A DNA stretch of 64,000 bases from Paenibacillus apiarius (GTDB lineage Bacteria; Bacillota; Bacilli; Paenibacillales; Paenibacillaceae): NCBI RefSeq assembly GCF_017052585.1, contig NZ_JAFFHZ010000001.1, forward strand, positions 4,402,001 through 4,466,000, read 5' to 3'. The notes below the pieces were generated by a model. It was not told the origin of the DNA. It ran no database searches and saw only the letters and a list, made by a program, of their open reading frames with translations. Both the position numbers and the translations under genes were made by a program. Position 1 is the first letter of the stretch. Each line of letters starts with the position of its first letter. Below, one piece after another: positions 25,800 to 33,966 of the stretch.

Positions 25800-26845
25800 A
25801 ACGAATTTTCTTTTTCTTGTGGATAGGGATATGCGGGCTTATGCTTGTCAGTTGTTCCAAAGATCAACATACCGATCCGTTCCAAACCGGCGAATTTCCC
25901 GATTTGAAAGGACGCCATCTGGTCGCCTATGTTGCGGCGCGCGAGGAAGTCGGCAATGCGTTGCTCTCTTCTTTCTGCGAAACGAGAGGCTGCACGTATG
26001 AATATATCCGTCTGTCAACGGAGGAAATATTGCGGCGCGTCACCGCAGAGAACGGCAAGCCGCAGGCGGATTTGGTGCTTGGCGGTACGGTTGACGCGCA
26101 CATCCAGATGAAGCAGCAGCAGTTGTCTTCACCTGCGCGCAGCCGCAACGCCGCTTTCATTTCCGAGCATGTGAAAGATGCAGACGGGTACTGGTACGGT
26201 TACGAGGCCGAACAGTTAGCGATTGCCGTTAATGAAGAGCGCTGGCGCGAGGAGCTGAAGCCGTCAGGTATTCCGCTCCCGCAGACATGGGAAGATTTGC
26301 TGGATCCCGCGTATCAAGGCGGCATCGTGATGTCCGATCCGAAGTATTCAGGGACGGCGTATACATTTTTGCTATCGCTGTTTGAAAGATGGGGTGACGA
26401 CAGGGCGGCCGGTTATTTGCGGCGTCTTAACCAAAATATCGGCGCCTTAACCGTAAACGGCTACATGCCTGCCCAGTACGTGAGTGTCGGGGAATATACG
26501 ATCGGCATTAATTTTTTGGGCGATCAGCGCAAGCTGCGTGAAGCTGGGTTTCCAATCGCGAGCATCGTGCCAGAGGATACGGGAATATCCGTCAATGCCG
26601 TTTCCAAGCTGAAACACGCTCCCCACGGGAACATTGCGGATACGTTTATTGATTATTGCCTCTCGCCCGAAGCTGCGGCCGACGTTCTGGAACGCATGTC
26701 ATACGGGATTCCGACGGTGCGGCAGGACAAGATGGAGCGCCTTGATACGGCGGTCATCCATCGAGAGGAATCAACGGAGCGGCATGATCGGATCATTGAA
26801 ATATGGGACAAGCTCTGCTCGACAACACCAAGAAAAGGAAGATAA
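25796..26845 (+). CDS. extracellular binding lipoprotein, PgtC-like
   Basis: A 349-residue lipoprotein: signal MKRIFFFLWIGICGLML, lipobox LVSC at residue 20, then an iron/aminoethylphosphonate-type periplasmic-binding fold (ADLVLGGTVDAHIQMKQQ, GYWYGYEAEQLAIAVNEERW, PQTWEDLLDPAYQGGIVMSD, PKYSGTAYTFLLSL). In Salmonella the similar PgtC takes part in phosphoglycerate signalling rather than transport. Four-base overlap with the gene before and four bases to the gene after support one operon. Confidence 0.8.
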   Translation: MKRIFFFLWIGICGLMLVSCSKDQHTDPFQTGEFPDLKGRHLVAYVAAREEVGNALLSSFCETRGCTYEYIRLSTEEILRRVTAENGKPQADLVLGGTVDAHIQMKQQQLSSPARSRNAAFISEHVKDADGYWYGYEAEQLAIAVNEERWREELKPSGIPLPQTWEDLLDPAYQGGIVMSDPKYSGTAYTFLLSLFERWGDDRAAGYLRRLNQNIGALTVNGYMPAQYVSVGEYTIGINFLGDQRKLREAGFPIASIVPEDTGISVNAVSKLKHAPHGNIADTFIDYCLSPEAAADVLERMSYGIPTVRQDKMERLDTAVIHREESTERHDRIIEIWDKLCSTTPRKGR

Positions 26846-26849
26846 CATC

Positions 26850-28190
26850 ATGTTCAAATGGCTCAAAGCGGCACCGGCCGTACCGCGCCTGCCCGATCAT
26901 ATGATTGCGAGAATGTACAGCATTTTCCGCATCCGCACACTGCTCTCCATATTTATTGGCTACGCGGGATACTATTTTGTACGCAATAATTTTTCGTTAT
27001 CGACAACGTATCTTGTAAATGAATACGGTTTCAGCACGGCGCAAATCGGTTTATTCGGCACGGCATTTTCGATTACGTACGGATTGAGTAAATTTTTTAT
27101 GGGCAATTTAGCGGACAAAGCACATACGCAGCGTTTTATCGCAATCGGCTTGCTCCTGTCGGCGCTCGTGAATATTTGTTATGGGCTCGCTTCATCGTTC
27201 AGCATGATTATTATGCTGCTTATCTTTAATGGGATTTTTCAGGGGATGGGAGCGCCTCCTTGCAGCATTGTCATGGCGAAATGGTTCTCCAAAAAAGAAC
27301 GCGGCACCAAGATGGGGATTTGGAACATTTCCCATAATATCGGCGGCGGCATTATTGCTCCGCTCGTCGGCGTGGGCCTTGCGATATTCGGAAGCCACTA
27401 TTGGCAAGCAGGCGTCTATTACTTCCCGGCCGCACTTGCGATCATCATTGCGGTATTCGTGCTGTTCTGCGGCAAAGACACGCCGGAATCGGAAGGCTTG
27501 CCGCCAATTGACGAATACCGGAACGATTATGACGATGCGAAAGAGAGTGCGGATGGGGTCAAGCTTTCGCTTAAGGATATTTTGGTCAAGCATGTTCTCA
27601 ACAACAAATTCGTGTGGTATTTGTGCTTGGCCAACGCGTTTGTGTACCTGATCCGGTTCGGTGTATTGAACTGGGTTCCGCTTTATTTAACGAGTGTGAA
27701 AGGCTTCACCGCAAGCCAGTCGCACTGGGCGTTTGCGATCTTTGAATGGGCCGCGATTCCAAGTTCGCTGCTTGTCGGCTGGTTGAGCGATCGGCTGTTC
27801 AAAGGAAATCGTATGCCGCTATGCATTATCAGCATGTTCGGGGTGGTGATCGGCACGTTGGTATACTGGCAATCGACGAATGTGCTTGTCGTCAGTCTCG
27901 CCGTATCTGTTATCGGCTGTCTGATCTATGTGCCGCAATTTTTAATCGGATTGAGCGCGATTGATGTCGTGCCCAAATTTGCGGTAGGCACGACAGTGGG
28001 CTTGACGGGGCTGTTCGGTTATCTGGGGGGCAGCGCCATCGCTAACCTAGTCATTGGCCTTATTGTGGACGCTTCCGGCTGGAACGGCGGTTTCGTGCTA
28101 TTGCTGGCGAGCGGAGTACTGGCCACATTGTTCTTGTTCATTATCCAGATTGGCCGCAAGAAGCAGCAGGCGTCAACAGCGAATCTGTAA
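26850..28190 (+). CDS. pgtP: OPA-family organophosphate:phosphate antiporter, probable phosphoglycerate transporter
   Basis: A 446-residue, twelve-helix transporter of the GlpT/UhpT/PgtP family. Signatures: FIGYAGYYFVRNNFSLSTT near residue 40, YGLSKFFMGNLADKAHTQRF, and GMGAPPCSIVMAKWFSKKER. The N-terminus RLPDHMIARMYSIFRIRTL and the two-component/binding-protein neighbourhood favour PgtP (2- and 3-phosphoglycerate, PEP) over GlpT. ATG 26850 lies four bases after the preceding stop, with GGAAG upstream. Confidence 0.85.
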   Translation: MFKWLKAAPAVPRLPDHMIARMYSIFRIRTLLSIFIGYAGYYFVRNNFSLSTTYLVNEYGFSTAQIGLFGTAFSITYGLSKFFMGNLADKAHTQRFIAIGLLLSALVNICYGLASSFSMIIMLLIFNGIFQGMGAPPCSIVMAKWFSKKERGTKMGIWNISHNIGGGIIAPLVGVGLAIFGSHYWQAGVYYFPAALAIIIAVFVLFCGKDTPESEGLPPIDEYRNDYDDAKESADGVKLSLKDILVKHVLNNKFVWYLCLANAFVYLIRFGVLNWVPLYLTSVKGFTASQSHWAFAIFEWAAIPSSLLVGWLSDRLFKGNRMPLCIISMFGVVIGTLVYWQSTNVLVVSLAVSVIGCLIYVPQFLIGLSAIDVVPKFAVGTTVGLTGLFGYLGGSAIANLVIGLIVDASGWNGGFVLLLASGVLATLFLFIIQIGRKKQQASTANL

Positions 28191-28228
28191 GTGCGTGTTC
28201 AAAAGGAGGCTTTTTGAACAACCTCTAA
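28191..28228 (+). repeat. dispersed palindromic repeat, second-half type
   Basis: GTGCGTGTTCAAAAGGAGGC, then TTTTTGAACAACCTCTAAAA, directly after the pgtP stop. TTCAAAA and TTTTGAA are arms of a short hairpin. Confidence 0.65.
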
Positions 28229-28258
28229 AATGCGGCTGCGTTCAGCGCATGACATCAT

Positions 28259-28294
28259 TCCCGCTTCACGCATCGTCGTGGAGCGGGATTTTTT
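28259..28294 (+). terminator. terminator of the phosphoglycerate-type operon
   Basis: TCCCGCTTCACG pairs with CGTGGAGCGGGA around CATCGT, followed by six T. The sequence right after it, TTGAACAACC, repeats the end of the 28191 element. Confidence 0.88.
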
Positions 28295-28377
28295 GAACAA
28301 CCTTTTGCAAATCGAGTCAATAATCCAAGTTACCGAATCATAAGATGGAGTATACGATAAGGTAAGGAGGGATTGCC

Positions 28378-28974
28378 GTGAATCGCAGCGACGAGGTAGA
28401 ATACTGCAACTTGGAGCTTCGTTTTGACCGCCGGCAAATCCAGAACCTCATCCGAGATCTTATACAAGAGGGCTATTCCTTGTACTGGAGCGAGAATGAA
28501 TCGCTGTTTATTGTTTCGATCCGAACCGGTCGGAAGCTGGTCAAACTGCGCTTTCAACGCATCCATCACCGCTATAAAATTGTAGGCGATTACACGATAC
28601 GGGACGAGAAGCTATCCGAGTTCATGGAGAAGATGATCGGCGATTCACGCGGGCATGCGGTGGTCAAACGTTTTAAAGACAGACATGTTTTCGTGGAAAA
28701 TATAATGTTTGGCGAACGTATTCGCCTGGTTGAAATTTGCGGCCCGGATCAGAGGGTGCTGTATCAAAAAAGGCCGGCCGTAACGGCAGAGCAGATGATG
28801 GAAACTTTTATGTCTACGCAGGCCGAGGAGCGCATTGAGGTGCTGCGAATGGAAGTCGATTATGCGTTGGCTGAACTGCATGAAGCGATTGCAGAAGAAG
28901 ATTCGGTCAAGACGAAGTGCTGCAAAGAAAGGCTGAATGCCATGCGGACCGAAATGCTTCAGCTGGAATGGTAA
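28378..28974 (+). CDS. hypothetical protein (198 aa)
   Basis: A GTG start with AAGGAGGG eight bases upstream. A hydrophilic cytosolic protein: an N-terminal mixed part (EVEYCNLELRFDRRQIQNLI), a middle with many basic residues, and a helical coiled-coil end (EERIEVLRMEVDYALAELHE, KTKCCKERLNAMRTEML). No signal, membrane helix or catalytic motif seen. I do not recognise the family. It stands alone before gnd. Confidence 0.75.
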   Translation: MNRSDEVEYCNLELRFDRRQIQNLIRDLIQEGYSLYWSENESLFIVSIRTGRKLVKLRFQRIHHRYKIVGDYTIRDEKLSEFMEKMIGDSRGHAVVKRFKDRHVFVENIMFGERIRLVEICGPDQRVLYQKRPAVTAEQMMETFMSTQAEERIEVLRMEVDYALAELHEAIAEEDSVKTKCCKERLNAMRTEMLQLEW

Positions 28975-29122
28975 CAAATGCTGTTTGTTTTTCGCCCTCC
29001 CATCCGCCGCATGTTGGATGAAATGCTGTTTGCGAGATGGTTGCAGGGTTTTTTGCTGTGGGGTACAATAAGCGTAATGCAAAGTATATAAAAAATTTTA
29101 GGATAAAGGATGGAAGAACCAT

Positions 29123-30535
29123 ATGACGAAAAATCAAATTGGTGTCATTGGACTTGCGGTCATGGGCAAGAACTTGGCTCTCAATATTGAAAGCCGCGGG
29201 TTCACGGTCTCGGTATATAACCGTTCTCGCGAGAAGACGGACGCGCTTATTGAAGAAGCACAAGGCAAGCAATTGACGGCTACATACTCCATTGAAGAAT
29301 TTGTGCAGTCTTTAGAGGCGCCGCGCAAAATGTTGATTATGGTTCAAGCCGGACAAGCTACAGATGCCACAATTGAACAATTGCTTCCGCATCTGGATGA
29401 AGGTGATATTATTATCGACGGCGGGAACGCGCATTTTCCCGATACTCAACGTCGCAGCAAATATTTAGAAGATAAAGGAATTCGTTTCATTGGGGCCGGC
29501 GTGTCTGGCGGCGAAGAGGGCGCTCTGAAGGGTCCTGCCATTATGCCTGGCGGACAAGAAAGCGCATATCGCTTGGTAGAGCCGATTCTGACCAGCATTT
29601 CCGCCAAAGTAAACGGCGATCCATGCTGCACTTATATTGGCCCTGATGGTGCCGGTCACTACGTGAAGATGGTTCACAACGGTATTGAGTACGGCGACAT
29701 GCAGCTCATTTGCGAGGCTTATCACCTCCTTACAACCGTGCTTGGCGTCAGCGCCGAAGAACTGCATTCCATCTTCAGCGAATGGAACAAAGGCGAGCTG
29801 GACAGCTATCTGATTGAAATTACGGCGGATATCTTCTCCAAGTACGATAAAGAAACAGGCAAGCCTATGGTTGACGTCATTCTAGACGCGGCAGGTCAAA
29901 AAGGAACAGGAAAATGGACGAGCCAAAGCGCGCTCGACCTGGGTGTGCCGTTGTCGATGATTACGGAATCCGTATTTTCCCGCTTCTTGTCCGCACTGAA
30001 GGATGAACGCGTAGCGGCAAGCAAAGTGCTGCAAGGTCCGGCAGTGAAGCCGTTTGCCGGTGATAAGGCGGCATTTATCGAAAGCATCCGCAAAGCGCTC
30101 TACGCCAGCAAGATCGTATCGTATGCGCAGGGCTTTGCCCAAATGCGCGCGGCATCGGAAGAATCCGGCTGGAACTTGCGTTATGGCGAAATCGCGATGA
30201 TTTTCCGCGGCGGCTGCATTATCCGTTCCCGTTTCTTGCAAAATATTAAGGATGCGTACGACCGTGATTCCGAATTGAAGAATCTGTTGTTGGACCCATA
30301 CTTTAAAAATATCGTGGAATCATACCAAGACGCATGGCGTCAAGTTATCAGTATCGCTGTTGCGTACGGTGTGCCTGTTCCTGGCTTTGCGAGCGCACTG
30401 TCGTACTTCGACAGCTACCGCACCGAGCGTCTGCCGGCGAATCTGCTGCAAGCGCAGCGGGACTACTTCGGCGCGCACACGTTCAAACGTGTAGATAAAG
30501 AAGGCTCGTTCCACTTTAACTGGATGTCGGAGTAA
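29123..30535 (+). CDS. gnd: 6-phosphogluconate dehydrogenase, decarboxylating
   Basis: A 470-residue enzyme of the oxidative pentose phosphate pathway making ribulose 5-phosphate and NADPH. Nucleotide site [29 protein letters not shown], substrate motif [19 protein letters not shown], catalytic Lys in [14 protein letters not shown] near residue 185, and the C-terminal [20 protein letters not shown]. Length and ends match the NADP-dependent GndA type. Confidence 0.96.
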   Translation: MTKNQIGVIGLAVMGKNLALNIESRGFTVSVYNRSREKTDALIEEAQGKQLTATYSIEEFVQSLEAPRKMLIMVQAGQATDATIEQLLPHLDEGDIIIDGGNAHFPDTQRRSKYLEDKGIRFIGAGVSGGEEGALKGPAIMPGGQESAYRLVEPILTSISAKVNGDPCCTYIGPDGAGHYVKMVHNGIEYGDMQLICEAYHLLTTVLGVSAEELHSIFSEWNKGELDSYLIEITADIFSKYDKETGKPMVDVILDAAGQKGTGKWTSQSALDLGVPLSMITESVFSRFLSALKDERVAASKVLQGPAVKPFAGDKAAFIESIRKALYASKIVSYAQGFAQMRAASEESGWNLRYGEIAMIFRGGCIIRSRFLQNIKDAYDRDSELKNLLLDPYFKNIVESYQDAWRQVISIAVAYGVPVPGFASALSYFDSYRTERLPANLLQAQRDYFGAHTFKRVDKEGSFHFNWMSE

Positions 30536-30546
30536 TGAACAGCAAT

Positions 30547-30583
30547 AACGCCGAACCCTACAAGGGCTCGGCGTTATTTTTTT
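30547..30583 (+). terminator. terminator of gnd
   Basis: AACGCCGAACCC pairs with GGGCTCGGCGTT, then ATTTTTTT. It overlaps the 3' end of the convergent minus-strand gene, whose TAG stop lies in the loop. Confidence 0.88.
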
Positions 30584-30899
30584 CAAGCGCTGTCTCTTTG
30601 TCCCACAGGCCATGTGCCGCTTCAGCCAAATATTGCCGAATGCGGTCGGATTCCTGACCGTAGCTGCTGTTCCGAATCAACAGCAGCGATATTTCGGCAA
30701 AGTAACGGAAGTTGCGGATAAGCCGCTCAGGCTCAAGCTTGGACCAAATTTCGTCTTGATCGGTGAGCTTTTGCTTCACTGCGTTAAGTACCCACACAAT
30801 ATCCTCCCTGCACAAGGGATGGTTCGGGTCCATAATCCGCGCCATCCGCGCTGCCGCAGTTGGAACGGGATGTGAATCCGGGGCGGGTGAGGTTGACAT
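30558..30899 (-). CDS. hypothetical protein (113 aa)
   Basis: A cytosolic helical protein (DPNHPLCREDIVWVLNAVKQ, LRQ-poor acidic middle, EISLLLIRNSSYGQESDRIR, QYLAEAAHGLWDKE). AGGAG lies nine bases before the minus-strand ATG at 30899. Its last codons sit inside the gnd terminator. Family not recognised. Confidence 0.7.
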   Translation of the reverse strand: MSTSPAPDSHPVPTAAARMARIMDPNHPLCREDIVWVLNAVKQKLTDQDEIWSKLEPERLIRNFRYFAEISLLLIRNSSYGQESDRIRQYLAEAAHGLWDKETALEKNNAEPL

Positions 30900-30934
30900 G
30901 CATCTTCACTCCTAAACAACCAAATCTACAAAAT

Positions 30935-30975
30935 GATCTTGATGCTGAAAAGACCACTTTTTGAAAACGTACTAT
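30935..30975 (-). repeat. dispersed palindromic repeat, first-half type, minus orientation
   Basis: Minus strand reads ACGTTTTCAAAAAGTGGTCT, then TTTCAGCATCAAGATCAT, like the copy at 20485 and the first half at 42741. It lies upstream of the divergent 30899 and aroK genes. Confidence 0.55.
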
Positions 30976-31096
30976 AGTTCATCTTTACGTTGAAAACGTC
31001 ATTTTTATACATGTCAGCATTGTCGAATGAAAGAAACGTATGGTATCCTATGGGAAGTTTAGCATCTGTGGACAAAGAAAGACGAGGGAGGCCCCA

Positions 31097-31621
31097 ATGA
31101 CAACCCGGCATATACTATTAATCGGCTTCATGGGTACAGGAAAATCAACAGTCGGGGCGCAACTGGCCCGGAACCTGAATTACGCATTCGTTGATTTGGA
31201 TGCGGAAATCGTAAAGCAAGCGGGACGCTCGATACCCGACATATTTGCGCAAGAGGGGGAAGCGTTCTTCCGGGAACAAGAAAGCCGCATTCTTACACGC
31301 TTGTTGCGCGACCGAACACGGCAGCTTGTCATCGCCACCGGCGGCGGCGTCGTACTAAGCGAAGCGAACTGCAAGCTCATGCGGGAACATGGTTCAGTCA
31401 TCCAGCTTACAGCGGAAGAGGAGACCATAGTGCAGCGCGTCTCACAGGACCGCAATCGTCCGCTGCTGCAAGGAGACGCAGCCAGCCGTGTGCGCAAGCT
31501 GCTGCATGAGCGCCAAGGGCTGTATGACTTCGCCCATTTGAGCGTTCCGACCGACCGCTTGACGGTGGAGCAAATTAACGAATGCATTGAAGCCTATCTT
31601 GTGAGTGACAAGACGTATTGA
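31097..31621 (+). CDS. aroK: shikimate kinase
   Basis: A 174-residue kinase that phosphorylates shikimate at O-3. P-loop GFMGTGKSTVG near residue 10, shikimate-binding FVDLDAEI (DxD) and FREQESRIL, ATGGGVVLSEANC, and lid Arg in DRNRPLL. ATG 31097 has GGGAGG at good distance; the upstream open frame lacks a ribosome site. aroA follows 460 bases later on the same strand, separated by a minus-strand rhodanese gene. Confidence 0.94.
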   Translation: MTTRHILLIGFMGTGKSTVGAQLARNLNYAFVDLDAEIVKQAGRSIPDIFAQEGEAFFREQESRILTRLLRDRTRQLVIATGGGVVLSEANCKLMREHGSVIQLTAEEETIVQRVSQDRNRPLLQGDAASRVRKLLHERQGLYDFAHLSVPTDRLTVEQINECIEAYLVSDKTY

Positions 31622-31648
31622 TACAGGGTACGGATGGTTGCCCGGGCT

Positions 31649-31957
31649 TTAATCTTCCAGCTGGGACCAGGCAATCATGCCGCCTTCCATATTGACCGCG
31701 CCCTGTATACCGATTTGCTGCAAGTACTCGCATACACGTTCACTGCGGTAGCCGCTGCGGCAAATAAAGATGATTTCGCCGTTCTGTTCGATTTCGTGCA
31801 GCCGGCCGGGAATCTGGTTCATTGGAATATGCTTGGCGCCAGCAATCATGCCGCAGGCAACTTCCTCATCCTCCCGCACATCAATCATATTTAATGCTTC
31901 GCCGCGTTGCAGGCGTTCTTTTAAGGTGGATACATCGATTTGAACAATGGAATTCAT
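31649..31957 (-). CDS. rhodanese-like domain protein
   Basis: A single-domain, about 102-residue sulfurtransferase. Active-site Cys in FICRSGYRSERV near residue 70, MIDVREDEEVACGMIAGAKH and MEGGMIAWS are family landmarks. Start uncertain: ATG 31957 gives the usual MNSIVQIDVSTL, while ATG 31972 abuts a GAGAGG. Convergent with aroK. Likely moves sulfane sulfur; acceptor unknown. Confidence 0.87.
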   Translation of the reverse strand: MNSIVQIDVSTLKERLQRGEALNMIDVREDEEVACGMIAGAKHIPMNQIPGRLHEIEQNGEIIFICRSGYRSERVCEYLQQIGIQGAVNMEGGMIAWSQLED

Positions 31958-32081
31958 ATAATTTTTGTGCATCCTCTCATTAGGAATGTTGATTCAAAAC
32001 AACCTCTTGGATTGAAATTCAACTTGTAATCACTAGCTGATTGTACTTATTATACTTGTAATAGCAAAGGAGTGAAAGCGC

Positions 32082-33386
32082 ATGGACGTTATCGTTAAGC
32101 CCACATTAAAGCTGCAAGGTGAAATCCAAGCATTATCTTCAAAAAACTACACGACACGTTACTTGCTTGCAGCCGCATTGGCGGATGGGGAGAGCACGAT
32201 TTACTATCCGGCCCACAGCGAGGACAGCGATGCGATGCGCCGTTGCTTGCGTGATCTGGGAGCCGTGCTTGAAGAGGATGAAGAGAAAATTGTTATAACA
32301 GGTTTTGGCAAAGCGCCTCGGCTTGCGAATCCTAACCGAGAACTGAATGTCGGCAATGCGGGAGCGGTGCTGCGCTTTCTAATGGGGATAGCGGCCTTGC
32401 TTCCCGAAGTGAACTTCGTGAATACGTATCCGGATTCGTTAGGGAAACGCCCGCACGACGATCTTATTACTGCGCTAGAACAGATGGACGTGCTCGTGGA
32501 GCATCGGGAAGGGAAGCTGCCGATAACGATTCGGGGCGGAGAGCCGAAGGGCGGGCACATTAAGGTGTCTGGCAATGTCAGCTCGCAATATTTAAGCGCC
32601 CTTCTGTTCCTGACGCCGCTGTTGGAGCAAGACAGCATCATTGAAGTGACGGACGACTTGAAGTCCAAAGTCGTCATCGGCCAGACGCTGGAAGTGCTGG
32701 CACAAGCCGGAATTCATATCGAGGCACGCGAAGATTTAATGTATTATCGCGTTCAAGGCAATCAACACTATGAAGCGAAGACGTATGTCGTCCAAGGCGA
32801 CTATCCAGGCTCGGCGGCCGTGTTGGCTGCGGCGTCTGTCATCCCGTCCGACATTACGGTGCGCGGGCTGACGGAAGACAGCAAGCAGGGGGAACGGGCA
32901 ATCGTCGATGTGCTGCGCATGATGGGGGTGCCGCTTGAGCATACGGACTCCATCGTCCGCATCAAGGGCGACGGCCGTTTGCAGCCGGTTGAATTCGACG
33001 GCGATGCGGCAACCGACGCGGTACTTGCCATGGTAGCCGCTGCCGTATTTGCAGAAGGAAGCTCGCGCTTCTACAATGTAGAAAACTTGCGGTACAAGGA
33101 ATGCGATCGCATCACCGATTATTTGACAGAACTGCGCAAAGCGGGCGCTCAAGTGGAAGAACGGCAGGCGGAAATTATCGTCCACGGCCGTCCGGAAGGC
33201 GTTGCAGGCGGAGTGGAAATTAACGCTCATTACGATCATCGTGTTATTATGGCGTTAACGGTGGTTGGCTTGCGCGCACAGCAGCCGATTCGCATTAAGG
33301 ACGCTCATCATGTAGCGAAGTCATATCCTCAGTATTTCGATCACTTGCAGGCGCTGGGCGCTCAAGTGGAATGGGTGGAAGCATAA
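32082..33386 (+). CDS. aroA: 3-phosphoshikimate 1-carboxyvinyltransferase (EPSP synthase), divergent type
   Basis: A 434-residue enzyme that joins PEP and shikimate 3-phosphate, the step after shikimate kinase. The overall pattern is clear: NAG loop in LNVGNAGAVLRFLMG, SSQYLSALLF, VQGDYPGSAAVLAAA, the KECDRI motif and HYDHRVIMAL. Several active-site motifs are unusual: SSKNYTTRYL where KS-x-x-x-R is normal, NAGAVLRF where most have NAGTAMRP or NSGTT, and DAATDAVLAM. AGGAG precedes the ATG. It is the only aroA candidate in the window and probably functional because the catalytic Lys, Arg, Asp and His motifs remain. Confidence 0.9.
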   Translation: MDVIVKPTLKLQGEIQALSSKNYTTRYLLAAALADGESTIYYPAHSEDSDAMRRCLRDLGAVLEEDEEKIVITGFGKAPRLANPNRELNVGNAGAVLRFLMGIAALLPEVNFVNTYPDSLGKRPHDDLITALEQMDVLVEHREGKLPITIRGGEPKGGHIKVSGNVSSQYLSALLFLTPLLEQDSIIEVTDDLKSKVVIGQTLEVLAQAGIHIEAREDLMYYRVQGNQHYEAKTYVVQGDYPGSAAVLAAASVIPSDITVRGLTEDSKQGERAIVDVLRMMGVPLEHTDSIVRIKGDGRLQPVEFDGDAATDAVLAMVAAAVFAEGSSRFYNVENLRYKECDRITDYLTELRKAGAQVEERQAEIIVHGRPEGVAGGVEINAHYDHRVIMALTVVGLRAQQPIRIKDAHHVAKSYPQYFDHLQALGAQVEWVEA

Positions 33387-33415
33387 AAGCGACGTCACGG
33401 AAGGGGCGAAGAGCT

Positions 33416-33850
33416 ATGAGTTATACGCAGCCGTCACAAGAAGACATCAAAAAATTGCTTGAGAAGAGCACCAGCATCGCGGTTGTCGGCTTGTCCGACG
33501 ATCCGACGCGAGTGTCTTATATGGTGGCCGAAGCGATGCAGAAGAAAGGATACCGCATCATACCGGTCAATCCGAAGGCGGAACGCATCCTGGGAGAGAC
33601 ATGCTATTCCAAGCTTCAGGACGTGCCGGAACCAATCGACATTGTGAATGTGTTTCGCCGCAGTGAATATTGTGCCGACATTGCGCGCGACGCCGTTGAA
33701 GTGAAGGCGAAGGCCATTTGGCTGCAGCAGGGCATTGTCAATGAAGAAGCTGCGCGCATTGCATCGGAGAACGGGTTGGGCGTAGTTATGGATCTATGCA
33801 TTAAAGTTTTGGATTCCATTTTGCTGCCGCACGGCAAAGCAACTTCGTGA
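33416..33850 (+). CDS. CoA-binding domain protein (YccU-like)
   Basis: A 144-residue Rossmann-fold protein: IAVVGLSDDPTRVSYMVAEA near residue 22, GYRIIPVNPKAERILGETCY, IDIVNVFRRSEYCADIAR and AIWLQQGIVNEEAARIA, the conserved path of the CoA_binding_2 family. ATG 33416 follows AAGGGG. It lies 29 bases after aroA and may be co-transcribed. Role unknown. Confidence 0.9.
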   Translation: MSYTQPSQEDIKKLLEKSTSIAVVGLSDDPTRVSYMVAEAMQKKGYRIIPVNPKAERILGETCYSKLQDVPEPIDIVNVFRRSEYCADIARDAVEVKAKAIWLQQGIVNEEAARIASENGLGVVMDLCIKVLDSILLPHGKATS

Positions 33851-33865
33851 TGCGCGGAAAGAAAT

Positions 33866-33908
33866 GCCGGGTGTTCTCGCAATGAGGATGGAGAGCCCCG
33901 GCTTTTTG
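33866..33908 (+). terminator. terminator after the CoA-binding gene
   Basis: GCCGGG pairs with CCCGGC, with an inner GTTCTC/GAGAGC arm, followed by TTTTTG. Confidence 0.7.
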
Positions 33909-33966
33909 TCTGTTTTCCTTTGACAAAGGAACGATATGCCCTTACCATTCATGGTAGAAGGAGTGG

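Noticed and set aside
31981-32010. Possible extra copy of the dispersed repeat (ATTCAAAACAACCTCTTGG)
   Set aside because: Only the TTCAAAA and ACAACCTCT pieces match and the hairpin is absent; too weak to list as a copy.
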